Source: Pelagophyceae sp. CCMP2097
Lineage: Eukaryota; Sar; Pelagophyceae
Direction: 5' to 3'
Assembly (NCBI GenBank): GCA_026770575.1
Contig: MU657166.1
Span: 747,723 to 811,722, forward strand
DNA length: 64,000 bases
Position numbers and translations under genes: made by a program. Numbering within the stretch: position 1 is the first letter of the stretch; the number at the start of each line of letters is the position of its first letter. Shown in pieces: positions 44,130 to 53,637 of this stretch. Under the pieces are notes generated by a model. The model saw only the letters and a list, made by a program, of their open reading frames with translations, ran no database searches and was not told the origin of the DNA.

Positions 44130-45051
44130 ATGGTGCGTCGTCGCCGCCGCCGTCCGTCCCGTCCTCCTCGTCGTGCCGTCGCTCCACCAGGCAGGTTCAT
44201 GGAAGCCGCCCGGGAATCTCGTCCGTAGGGTGACGAGGACTCGCAGTACAAGGTCGAGTACCTCGACGCGGAGGATGCCCCCGACGAGGAGCGCCTCTTC
44301 ACCTGGGTCGCGCGCGCGGGCCGCGCCAAGGTGACGTACGACTCGGGGAACTCGTACGAGGGCTGCTTCAACGACGAGAAGCAGAAGCACGGCCTCGGCA
44401 AGTTTGTGTGGATGAAGCCCGCCGAGGACGACGAGGAGGCCAAGGTCCTCGCCACGTACGAGGGCGAGTGCGTCGAGCAGCGTCCCCCGGTTGCCGCATG
44501 CGCCGCGGCAGGGACCCGTGCCGCGGCGGGGACGCGGCCGCTCGGGTTGACAGTCGCCCTCAGTGCCCCGGGAAGCGCCGGGCCTTGTTAGGTACAAGGA
44601 CGGCAAAAAAGAGGGCCAGGGTTCGATGACGTATCCTTCCGGCGACGCCTTCTCGGGCACGTGGAAGGCGGACAAGATGCACGGCGTGGGCCTGTACAAG
44701 TACAAAAAGACTGGTGACATCTACTCGGGCGAGTACGCCGACGGCCTCAAGGCGGGCAAGGGCACGTACGAGTTCGGCAAGGACTCTTCCAGACTCGACG
44801 GCGTCTGGGAGGCGGGCCAGTTCAAGACGGGCGACTGGCAGTTCAAGGATGCAGGGTCGTACGCGGGCGGCTTCGACCAGGGCCAGCCCGCAGGCGCGGG
44901 GGCGTTCCACTTTTTCACCGCCGGCGGTGTAAAGATCACGCAAAAGGGCGAGTACAAGGCCGCCGTTTCGCCCGACCCGGAGGCCGAGGTGGACGCGGAC
45001 GCCGAGCCCGCGGTCCGGACGTGGCACGGCATACCGGTGTATGCCAACTGA
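44130..45051 (+). CDS. MORN-repeat protein, radial-spoke-head-1-like
   Basis: The start ATG (44130-44132) seems to be the only codon of exon 1. It is followed at once by GTGCGT, and exon 2 begins at 44229 (GDEDSQYKVEYLDAEDAPDE). A second intron (donor GTGCGT, phase 2; acceptor TTGTTAG) joins ATYEGE to YKDGKKEGQGSMTYPSGDAF. At least six MORN units follow the YxGxWxxxxxxGxGxxxx pattern, e.g. FSGTWKADKMHGVGLYKYKK and YSGEYADGLKAGKGTYEFGK. The late units GSYAGGFDQGQPAGAGAFHF and KGEYKA recall the end of the RSPH1 array. Radial spoke head proteins act in motile cilia; that role is by family resemblance. Confidence 0.8.
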
Positions 45052-45770
45052 GCGGCGCCGGCGCCGCGCCGCACCGGCGGCTTTGCGAGCCGGCGAGCGG
45101 CTCGGCGAGGGGTCTCTTTTGTGATAGAGAGCCTCCTTCCACTTTCATAATGACAGGGAGTTTGTGTCATCGCGTCTCCGGGGTGCGCCACGATCGAAAG
45201 AGGATGCTTGTACAATTGTACACCTCAGAAGGCGCTCGGCTTTGGACGACGTCGAGGCCGGACAGGAATTTTGGGCCAGCCGGAACCCACGTCAGTGATC
45301 ATCCGGCGGGCCTTGCCGGCGCCTTTGCAGCACCAGCCAATACCTTCGAGGGAGGCCCTTTGAAAACAGATCTCTGCGTACTTCCTTCTGAGGTCCAGCT
45401 TCCCTCACTCAACGTCTTCCGACGGCCGCGCCGTGGGCAACGAGATCATGCCGTCGCCGGCACACGCCGCTGCGCTCGGCGACTCGCCAACCCTTACCAC
45501 GAGAACTACCCAGCCGCGGCCAAGTATACGAGCACTCCGGTCACCAGCCGGTGCAGACGCGGACAAGACGGCCGACGGCCTCTTTCGGCCTCGTCCTCGA
45601 CGCGTTCAACGCCGGCTGCCCGCAAGGGCGCTGCCTCTTCACCGATGCCCGGCAGTAGCGAAATCTCGCTCGGTCCTTTGAGCAGCGATGGCAGCGTCGG
45701 CACGGCGCGTTCCACCAATCAAATTCGCCAAAATCGATTCCAAAGCCTTTTGGCGATAGTCTGACTCCAC
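45052..45770. other. Intergenic region, possible unassigned exons
   Basis: It holds a 14-bp palindrome TGTACAATTGTACA (45209-45222). Frames between 45420 and 45650 look weakly coding (e.g. GLVLDAFNAGCPQGRCLFTD) but I could not build a gene. Confidence 0.35.
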
Positions 45771-46468
45771 ATGGTCATGCGTTCCTATCTGGCGGCGGCG
45801 CTCGCGGCGTGCGTGGGCCGCGCGCTCACGCTCGGCGCAGGCGCGCCGCGGAGGCCCGCCGGCGCGAAGGCGCAGGTCGACCGACGGCAGGCTTTGGCGA
45901 CTGCGTTCCTCGGCGCCGCGTCCTTCGCCGCATCGGCGCCGGCGTCGGCGGCGGGCATCTTCGGCACGGACCCGAACCTCATTGGCATCCGCCTACCGGA
46001 GTACGCCGTCAAGGACGAAGGCGCGCTTTGAATGATGCGCCGTATCGTGGTCGACGAGTGTTGTGTTTAGGCGTCGTGGTGGCCCTCGAAGACGCGGCGC
46101 TGCGCGAGGCCATGGTGCGCTGCGCCACGGGGTTCTACGTCATCGGCGACGCCGTTCGCCTCCGCGACGGCGACGGCGCTGAGGCGGTGCAGAGGTTTTA
46201 CGTTCGCGAATGGAAACCAATGCGCGCCGCCATCGACGCCGCCGGCGCGGGCGTCACCTCCAAGCCGCTGCGGAAGAACACTCTGGGCTTCGTCACCGCC
46301 GCCGAGCTCGTGCGCGAGTCCTTCAACGTCGGCTCGTTTGACTTGGCCACGAAACAGTACGACTACGCTCTGTTGCTCCTCGGCCCCCTCCTCACAAAGC
46401 TCGGCGTCGACGGCGATGTCGCCACCGCCGTCGCCGCGCAGAGGGCCCTCGTGCCGGCGGCCGTTTAG
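45771..46468 (+). CDS. Predicted thylakoid lumenal protein
   Basis: The N-terminus is hydrophobic (SYLAAALAACVGRALTLGAG), then Arg/Ala-rich, then a twin-Arg-type lumenal leader (DRRQALATAFLGAASFAASA, cleavage likely after PASAA). That is the tripartite targeting expected for a lumen protein in a secondary plastid. The mature part starts GIFGTDPNLIGIRLPEYAVK. The intron 46021-46070 joins KDEG to VVVALEDAALREAMVRCATG. Its donor is GCGCGC, as in SmD2. A four-helix-like region follows (FYVREWKPMRAAIDAAGAGV...LGFVTAAELVRESFNVGSFD). Size and helical content would suit a PsbQ-like extrinsic subunit, but no specific motif proves it. Confidence 0.65.
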
Positions 46469-46661
46469 GAGCACGTAACTTTTGTGGATACGACGCGTGG
46501 GTATATAGGAGCATGACGCGACTCAGTCTCCAGCGGACCAGAGCACTGGGACGCGATGGACATCGGAGCCACCCACCGGGATACGACGGTCATTGGAGGT
46601 TTTCGCATTATGTCCGGGGCCTCGCCGTCCGCCGGGCGCGCCGGCCTCGCGGGGCGGCGCA

Positions 46662-47441
46662 TCATCTCGGCGGGTACTGGCCGTAGCCGCCGTCGCCCGG
46701 CGGGGGGTAGCCCTGCGGGCCGTAGCCCGGCGGGCCGGGCCGGCCCTGCGGCGGCCCCGTAGGCCGGCCCCAGTCGTCGAGGCCCGGGGCGTCGGCGCGC
46801 GGTCGCTGCTGCTGCTGCTGCTGGCCTTGGGCGCCGTAGGCGCCCTGCGGCGGCCTTGGTCGCTGCTGCTGCTGCTGCTGCTGGCCCTGCGAGCCCGCGG
46901 CCTGCGCGCCGGCCGTCGAGGCGAGGACCTTGTTGAAGAGTGACATGAGCCCTTTTGAGACGCCGAACTTTTGGTCGAACGCGCCGAGGTGCAGCGCCGA
47001 CAACCGCACCGCCGCCGACGCTACAGAGCGGCGTCGGGAGAAATCTTCGGGGGATGGGCGCCGACGGAACGCACCCTTGCCAAAGAGCCGAGCCTCCGAA
47101 GCGCAGCTCATGATGATGCGCACGAGCGCGATGAGGCGCGCCGCGACACACCGCGCCGCGTCGCCTCGCGCGTTCCGCAGCGTCGCCGTCCACGCCAGGC
47201 CGCCCGCCTAGAGCAAAAGATTACAGCCGGGCGCAAGATCCGAGGTGCCGCTCACGGCTAAGAGGCCGAAGATCGAGCTCGGGAAGAGCGGCGGCAGCGG
47301 GATGAGCGACGAGCCGAAGCCCCCCAGAGCCTACGACGCCCAAAGTGACATCCCGACGGCGAACTGCTTTGAACTGACCAGCATGGCGCCGAGCGCAAGA
47401 GACATGCTGAACTGCGGCGGCGGTTTCCCGTCGTTCGTCAT
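46662..47441 (-). CDS. Unrecognised membrane protein with Gln/Pro-rich C-terminus
   Basis: The last exon reads VRLSALHLGAFDQKFGVSKG, then two poly-Gln runs and a Gly/Pro/Tyr-rich tail (GPPGYGPQGYPPPGDGGYGQ). A phase-1 GTGCGT intron near 47018-47072 joins EARLFGK to SAAVRLSALHLG; it is a multiple of three, so the frame reads through. Upstream, AGGLAWTATLRNARGDAARC begins after CTCTAG at 47209. It may join MTNDGKPPPQFSMSLALGAM to SSKQFA. The hydrophobic N-terminal half weakly resembles the ER protein Asterix (WDR83OS), a guess only. The start at 47441 is a proposal; another exon may lie upstream. Confidence 0.4.
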
Positions 47442-47585
47442 CGACGCCTGGGCCGGGTCGTACTGCCACGGATCTTCTACATCAGGTGGGAAGTTGCGCC
47501 GCGGCGCCAGGTGCAGCGCGGACTTGAGCTGCCTATGGGGCGCGCGTCGTATTCGCGCGAAGAGGCGCTGAGAGAGAGACCGCAC

Positions 47586-48279
47586 TTAAATATAGGGTAT
47601 TGGCCGTTCAGCGACCTCGAACGGTCCAGCGCCGCCTAAGGAAACAGTCCCAGAAAACTTGTCGAGAGCGTCGCAACGGGAGCGCACGTTGGCCGTGAGG
47701 CCTACGGGAGGTACTCGACGTTTGAACGGCGCTGGTTACGGAGCCTGGACAAACGATATCGTCGACTCACCGAGCGCGAGGCAGAACTCGGCGCCGCGGC
47801 CGTTGACGAGGCAGGCCGCGAGGGCGCCCCCCGTGCCGGCGATGCCCCACGTCGGCCGGACGACGCCTGCGGTCATACTGGGCTTTTCGCAACGCCTTCG
47901 GGCGCACCGGTGATGGCCTTGGCGAGGAAGAGGCCAGTGCAGCCGGAACAGGCGGCGCCGGACGCGCGCGCCAGAGCGCGGCCGCTGAGCGTCGAAAGGT
48001 ATCTTTCTTCCAACGTCTTTTGCGGCGACCGGTCCTCACGCGGCCGCGCGTGCGCGTCGGAATAATCGCCGCCGGGCCTGCGCCCCATAAGTCGTCGCGG
48101 CCGCTCCGAGTAGGTTGGCGGTTGATGCAGACGCACGCTGGATACTGCTGAAAGTACGGATCCTGCGCGTAGCCGCCCTGCGGTGGCGCGGGCGGCGGCG
48201 CGTTCCACGGCGCGTTCTGGTTCCAGTCGCTCGCCGCCGCGCAACTCAGCGCCGCCAGCAGCGGAGCGACGACCCTCAT
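47586..48279 (-). CDS. Secretory Pro/Gln-rich protein with hydrophobic C-terminal half
   Basis: The start MRVVAPLLAALSCAAASDW is a signal peptide, followed by a Pro/Gln/Tyr stretch (NAPPPAPPQGGYAQDPYFQQ). A phase-2 GTGCGT...GCGCAG intron near 48079-48139 leads to PGGDYSDAHARPREDRSPQK. A GTGCGC...CCGCAG intron then joins LAKAITG to VVRPTWGIAGTGGALAACLV. A GTGAGT intron joins CLALG to LTANVRSRCDALDK. The frame stops at 47586. The start is only 73 bp from that of the divergent sulfotransferase gene. Family not recognised. Confidence 0.5.
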
Positions 48280-48352
48280 ACCACCGGCCAAGTCGCCAAA
48301 GGTTGGAAACCCGTAAGTTCCGGCTGATAGCGCGGTCGTTCTTGCGCCGAGG
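48280..48352. promoter_or_regulatory. 73-bp shared upstream region between divergent genes
   Basis: This is the whole interval between two divergent start codons (48279 minus, 48353 plus). It must hold overlapping promoters and 5' UTRs. No TATA box seen. Confidence 0.45.
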
Positions 48353-49827
48353 ATGCGGCTGGCGGCGCTCCTGGCGCTGCTGCTGCGGTGCCGGGGCTAC
48401 AACGTGACGCGGCGCCTCGGCGCCGCCGACGGAGTTGCATTCGGCGCCGCCGCAGCCGGGCAAGCGCCGCCGGAGCGGCCGACGTCGGTGGTACGCCGAA
48501 ACCTGCACCCAAGCCTATACATACGCTCCTGCCCGCACAGGCGCCGATCGGCGCGTCACCCAAGGCCATCGTGCTCTTCACGCACCTGCGCCGCTGCGGT
48601 CCAACGCCGCGTCGGCCACGATACGCTGTTTGACGCGTGGTGCCTCGAACAGGAGCCCCACTAGGCGGCACGTACCTCGAGGACGCGGTGCTGAAGCCGC
48701 ACGCGAAGCGGCTCAACCTCCCCGAGCCGCTGTATCCATCACGGCGTCGTCTGTTGCTCGGAGGCTGCGATGACGTGTGGGGACGGACGAAAACAGGCTC
48801 TGCCGCGAGGGCGAGCTCGCGCGGCACCATCGGTGCGTCGTCCTTTCGCTTGCGAGCGGCGGTCGCGACTTGCGAGCGGCGGCGTCTTACGGTTCTTGTG
48901 GACGCCCTCTTGCAAGGCTCACTGAAGCGACTTTGCACAAGTACCGCGACTTGTTGTCGCGCACGCCGCTCGTGTGGCGGCACTGCCCCTTTGGCGTGCA
49001 CGAGCTCCTCGGAAACGCGAGGCCCTACGTCTACGTCACAATGGTTCGCAAACCGGTCAGTCGAGCCGACGCCGCGTTGGGTAGCGCCGCTCTGACAGCT
49101 TTGGCAGGCGCAGCGCATGGTGTCTTGGTTCGCGTACTGCGACAAGTACTCTAAAGACAAGTGCCACACGGGCCCGTTCGCCCGCGCCGAGCCGCGTCTT
49201 CGAAAGATTCCCTCGGATGTCTTCGCGCGCAACGCCGGTAGGTCCGGGATGGTCGCGGCTGCGTGCATTTTACTCCGCGCGGCGGGACAAGTACGCATCG
49301 GAGTCGCCGCGTTCGAAAGCGGCTTCGCAGTTGGGCACGTTTCACCCGAACTGGCTGGAATATTCGTTGGACGACAACTATCAGACGCGCATGCTCTGCG
49401 GCGGAGAAGCACACGATGTGCGTGCCACGCCTCGTCGTATTTCAAAAACTCTCGTGGCCAGGCCGACGTGCCGCTGGCCCCGTCGGCGGCGGATTGCGCG
49501 GTGCATAATTTGAAGTATCAATACGCCTTTGTTGGACTCCTAGAACGTCGCGACGCTTCGCTCTGCGTGCTCAAACACATGCTCGGCCTCGAGATGCGCC
49601 ACGATCCGAACAAGGACGACAAGCGAGGGCCGACGACGCACTCCGACGGCGCAATAGAAAACGACTTCAGCGAAAGGTGCGCCCTGAGTTCGTCCCACCC
49701 CTCCCACGCATCCCGGCAGCCGGCCATACGCAGCTTCGCGTCTTATTTTGCCCTGGACAACGCCGTCTACGCCGAGGCTGGCAACGTCCTCGACGCGCAC
49801 CTCGAACGCTTCCCGCAGTGCAGATGA
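48353..49827 (+). CDS. Sulfotransferase-family protein (Golgi carbohydrate type)
   Basis: The start MRLAALLALLLRCRGYNVTR is a signal anchor. After intron(s), the exon ending KAIVLFTHLRRCG joins, after CCACTAG at 48664, to GTYLEDAVLKPHAKRLNLPE. This restores the PAPS-binding 'H-x-x-K/R-x-G-G-T' type motif as THLRRCGGT. Further on, RPYVYVTMVRKPVSR is the 3'-phosphate-binding R-x-P-x-x-R element, followed by MVSWFAYCDKYSKDKC. The C-terminal exon has KYQYAFVGLLERRDASLCVL, conserved in Golgi sulfotransferases. The family moves sulfate from PAPS to sugar hydroxyls. Internal exon borders between 48760 and 49500 are not all resolved. Confidence 0.7.
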
Positions 49828-50233
49828 CTCGAGTGCAATCCGATCATGGCAGGCCCTGATATGTTCGCTTGTTACTTTCGACCCTTGCACAAACGGTAAT
49901 AATAAAAATCACAGGGCGGCCCGGCCCGTCCCTGAGGACCGGCCTCCAGTCCGAAAGGACCTTGCCCTTGCACAAACGGTCGCTGGATGCTGCCGAGGGC
50001 CCAGCGTCGGTCCGAAGGGAGGACTGCCAGCAACGTGTGCGTGCAAGAGTGGCCGGCTCGCGCGGAGGCGCTGCAACGCTCGCGAACATTACGACCCGAA
50101 TGATGACCGCACTCGGAGTCGTCGTCCGTGCGACGCGCGCCGTCAGTGTATCGTCGTGCGCCATCGTCGCGGTGCTCCGGATGGTGGACCTCGACTGCAT
50201 CGAGGACCCGCGCCGTTGAAGCGGGGAAGATTG
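49828..50233. other. Intergenic region with exact 16-bp direct repeat
   Basis: CCCTTGCACAAACGGT occurs at 49882-49897 and 49965-49980. No gene is recognised. Confidence 0.5.
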
Positions 50234-50311
50234 TCACTGCCGGGGGCGCGTGGCGGGCGCGCCCCTCTGAGCCTCGACGGCGAGCACCTCCGTGCTCGAG
50301 AAGTGCAAGAA

Positions 50312-50342
<31 letters not shown>

Positions 50343-51706
50343 GGATTCGGAGCTTCTCCACCGATCACGAGGATCCGTGGTCGTCCTTCCGCGGTGTTGA
50401 TTCGTGTGGCTGCACATGCATAGCGCGCGATCTGCATCGTCGGCCCCGGCTCGAACTCCATTGTCGCCACGTCGCCGGAGTTCGAGCCGGGGCCAATGCC
50501 GTCCCTGAATCGCTCTCCCCGCCAGTGAAGAGGACATCATCGATGGGCACAGCTGCGCAGAAACTCAAAAGTCCTGAACCTGAAGTGCCACCGGCCACCA
50601 TGATGCGGTGCTCGTCGAGCGCGACGGCCGCGCAGCCTCCGCGAGGAGCGGCCGTGGCGGGCCCAGGCGTAAAGGCCATCGTGTCCAGGCTGAGGATCTC
50701 GGTACTCGACAGGTTAGACCTGTCATTTTGACCGCCAATGACGAGGATCCTGCGGGCATCAAGCGCGACAGCAGCAGCACCGTTTCTTCGCGATCGCATG
50801 TCCGGCCCTGGCGTGAGCGTGAGCGTCGACAGGTGGAGGATCTCCGTCGTTTTCAAAGAAGCATCACCTTTTCCGCCCACCACGAGCACACGGTCGGCAT
50901 CCATTTGGACGGCTGCACAGCTAAATCGTCCCGTGAGTAAGTTCGGCCCGGTCATAAAGGCCATCGTCTGCGTGTCGAGCACTTCCGTCGTGTTTGAAGG
51001 AGAATCGCCCTCAAAACCGCCAAACACGATAACGCGCCCTTCAGCAAACACGGTAGCACATGCAGAACGTTCTTCGCGCATCTCCGGCCCCAGCCGGAAC
51101 GTCGCGCCGTTGGTCCAGGGTCGCGCGCCGAAGACGGCTTTTGGAGAGGCCAAAGTAGTCCAGCTCCTGCACCAGCGCGTCCTGCACAGCCTCGGGTAAC
51201 GCGCGGATCGTCCTCAGCATGCGCGGGCCGTCCGGAGGGTCGCCGCGGAGGAAGTCGAGGAGCATGCCGAAGCGCTCGCCTTCGCGGTCGATGAAGATGG
51301 ACCCGTCCTCGGGGTCGGACTGCAGCATCGCGTCGCAGCGCCCGAACATGCGACCGAGCATCGAGTCTTCGACCTTAGTCAGCACGGCCCGCGAAGTTTC
51401 AAATCGCGCGCCGCCGACGTTGAGCTTGACCACTGACCAGCTCGTCGGGCGGCGGCGTCGCTGCTTTCACGCGCGCCGTCTCCTCCTCTTGCGCGAGCTT
51501 CTCGTCCGTTTCTCGCGCAAAGGCCGCGCGGTCGTCCTCGAGCGCTCGCTGGTCGCTCGCGAGCCGGGCCTAGGAGCGGTGCTCGCGAGGTGGCGCCGAA
51601 CGCATGCGTGTGTTACCATCTCGGCATCGACCGCCCGCTCGAGCGCGTCGATCGCAGAGGCGTGCGCCGTGGTCGTGCGCCGCAAAGTCTCGAGCGCGGC
51701 AGTCAT
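50234..51706 (-). CDS. BTB/T1-kelch protein, reading frame apparently broken (possible pseudogene)
   Basis: Reading leftward from 51706: a coiled-coil exon (MTAALETLRRTTTAHASAID), a GTAACA...TCCTAG intron, ARLASDQRALEDDRAAFARE, then PPPDELV. One extra base separates this from VKLNVGGARFETSRAVLTKV, a T1-type BTB domain with IFIDREGERFGMLLDFLRG. At an AAAA run (51139-51142) the frame shifts again into four kelch-like units, e.g. RVIVFGGFEGDSPSNTTEVL and RVLVVGGKGDASLKTTEILH. A third break falls at a perfect 18-bp inverted repeat (50442-50494), after which TMEFEPGPTMQIARYACAAT continues the kelch pattern. A (GTC)10 tract encodes Asp10 near the end. No intron repairs these breaks, so this is either a pseudogene or assembly error. 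Confidence 0.6.
50312..50341 (+). repeat. (GTC)10 microsatellite
   Basis: Ten uninterrupted GTC units, read as Asp10 on the minus strand inside the last kelch unit. Confidence 0.95.
50442..50494. repeat. Perfect 18-bp inverted repeat with 17-nt loop
   Basis: Left arm GGCCCCGGCTCGAACTCC (50442-50459), right arm its exact reverse complement (50477-50494). It sits at a frame break in the kelch region. Confidence 0.95.
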
Positions 51707-51939
51707 AGCGGATCCATCACGGGACCCCGGGCGCGTTCGAGGCCTTGTATGGAGCTCCCCAGCTGAGCTTCCCAACGACGCCGATCGCCGGAATCGCCGA
51801 AGAAGCGAAGCGAATACTCGGAGGCGCACGAAGGCCACATAGGCCTCCGACTGATCGAGGTCGAGCGGACAGAGGTACACCCGTCAGTTTTGCCCTCGTT
51901 GCCGAGAAGGGGTAGCGTTGGCGCGGGCGGCTCGTTTCC

Positions 51940-53483
51940 ATGGCGGCGTCGTTGGAAGCCACCCCGGCATTCGAGGGCGTCGTCGTCGTGAAGCGCTGGC
52001 GGCGCCTCGGCCGCAAGTTCCTCTTCGTCGACGTCGTCGGGGCCGTGGCGGAAGGCGCCGCGGCTGAGGAGTGGCAGCTGTGCCTGTCGAGGGCCGTCGT
52101 GTGCAAGAACGACGAGGCGCACTTCGCAGTCGACTACGACGCATCCGGCGGCAGCGCCGCTTCAAGCGGCGGCGCCGTGCGCGCGTGCATCCGCGCCGTG
52201 CGCGAGCACGCGCCGTCGCGGCGGGGACTCGCCTCGTACAGATGCGAGGCAATGGCGCTCATCATCGACGAGGCGCCGGCGGACGACAGCCAGCGCTTGA
52301 GCGAAGCCGCCGTCGACGCCAAGGACGGCCCGCGCGCGGATGCCAAGGACGACGGCCCGTGCGCGGACGACGCGGGCCGCGCTCGTACCGGCGCCGGCGC
52401 TCGTTCGAGCGCGGGCGGCGGCCGGAGTGACATTTTGTGCAAGTTCTGGGCCCGCGGCGAAAAGTGCCCCGTGCGCCGCAAGGCGACGCGGTCCCCCGAC
52501 GCCGCCGAAGGTTGTCCTTACCGGCACGCCTTTGCGGCGGACGACGAGAAAAACTGGGCGACGGGTGAGCTTCCGTGACTGCTTCCCGACGGCTCACGAT
52601 TGCCGACGATGCGCTCGCAGGCGCGCGGCAGCGGCAGGTTTGCGCGAAGCTGGACGCGGTGGACGGGGACGACCCGCACGCGCCCGCGGACAAGCGCGGC
52701 CACGCGGCTCGGCATTCGGTGTTGGCACAGTGGCTCGTCGCCGTCGTGGGCCTCGACGTTTTGCGGCGCGGCCCCGTCGTCGACGTCGCCGGCGGCCGAG
52801 GCAGCGTGGCCTGGGTTTTGCAGTGCGAATTCGGCATCGAGTGCGTCACGCTCGACCCTCGAGCCCCAAAACCGCTCTGCGCGCGGCGCCGCAAGCTCGT
52901 GCGCCGGCGAGGGCTGCTCCTCGGCGAGAATCCCGACGCCGACACGCTTCTCCGGGCGACGGCGCCAGCGTTCGTCTGCGCGTCGCTCGACGAGGCCTTT
53001 GAGGCGACGTTTGCCGGAGGCGCTCTGCTCGCATCGTGCTCCGCCATCGTGGGCCTGCACGCGGACGAGGCGACGGAGGCCATCGTGGACGCGGGGCTCA
53101 AGTATGGGAAGCCTTTTGCTGTGGTGCCCTGCTGCGTCTTTTCCGAACTTTTTCCAAACCGGCGAATCGCCACGCCGCCGCTGAGCCTCCCGGTCCTGAC
53201 GCACAAGCAGCTCTGCGACTACCTAATCCGCAAGGACGCGGGCATCGAGACTGCGTTTTTACAGCTCGGGGGAAAAAACAAAGTCGTCTTCCGCCGCGTC
53301 GCATCGCCGCCGGACGCGGGCCTCCGCCTCGCGCAGCCCGCCGTCCAGGGCTGGCTCCCCGCGTCGGTCAAGCAGCACCTCCGAAGGCACCCAGACTGGT
53401 ACGACGCTTCCGAAACTGAGGCCGACGACGACGCGTCCGAGGACGCACTCTCGGCCCCGCTCGTCGAAGGGGACCCCTCATAA
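51940..53483 (+). CDS. CCCH zinc-finger protein fused to a methyltransferase-like domain with PCCVF motif
   Basis: Exon 1 encodes a folded region ([20 protein letters not shown], likely nucleotide/tRNA-related but unassigned). A CCCH finger follows, [10 protein letters not shown]...CPYRH with spacing C-x8-C-x15-C-x3-H. A phase-1 intron near 52565-52620 (GTGAGC...TCGCAG) joins NWATG to [17 protein letters not shown]. Exon 2 has [20 protein letters not shown], motif [34 protein letters not shown], and [19 protein letters not shown], then [20 protein letters not shown]. This PCCVF-type domain is widespread in eukaryotes and looks like an SAM-dependent methyltransferase fold. Its substrate is not established. 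The zinc finger suggests an RNA substrate. Confidence 0.8.
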
Positions 53484-53513
53484 CGTGATATGCGCAGCCG
53501 TGTGCCGGCACGT

Positions 53514-53533
53514 GTACAATTTAGAAATTGTAC
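53514..53533. repeat. Inverted repeat GTACAATTT / AAATTGTAC
   Basis: Nine-base arms flank a two-base loop, in the short interval between the methyltransferase stop and the kinesin start. It belongs to the ACAATTGT family of AT-rich palindromes noted elsewhere. Confidence 0.8.
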
Positions 53534-53637
53534 AATACACCATTTCGAAACCATGGCCACGGAAGGAACTTTGGCCTTTTGTGAACCGACAAGGAGCGAC
53601 GGTTGGGAATTCCTGTTGCCGGGCTAGCTCCGCCGCG

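Noticed and set aside
47331..47585. Start of the Gln/Pro-rich gene at 47585
   Set aside because: The codon there is GTG, and the sequence up to 47586 is already used by the upstream co-oriented gene. The ATG at 47441 is preferred, with low confidence.
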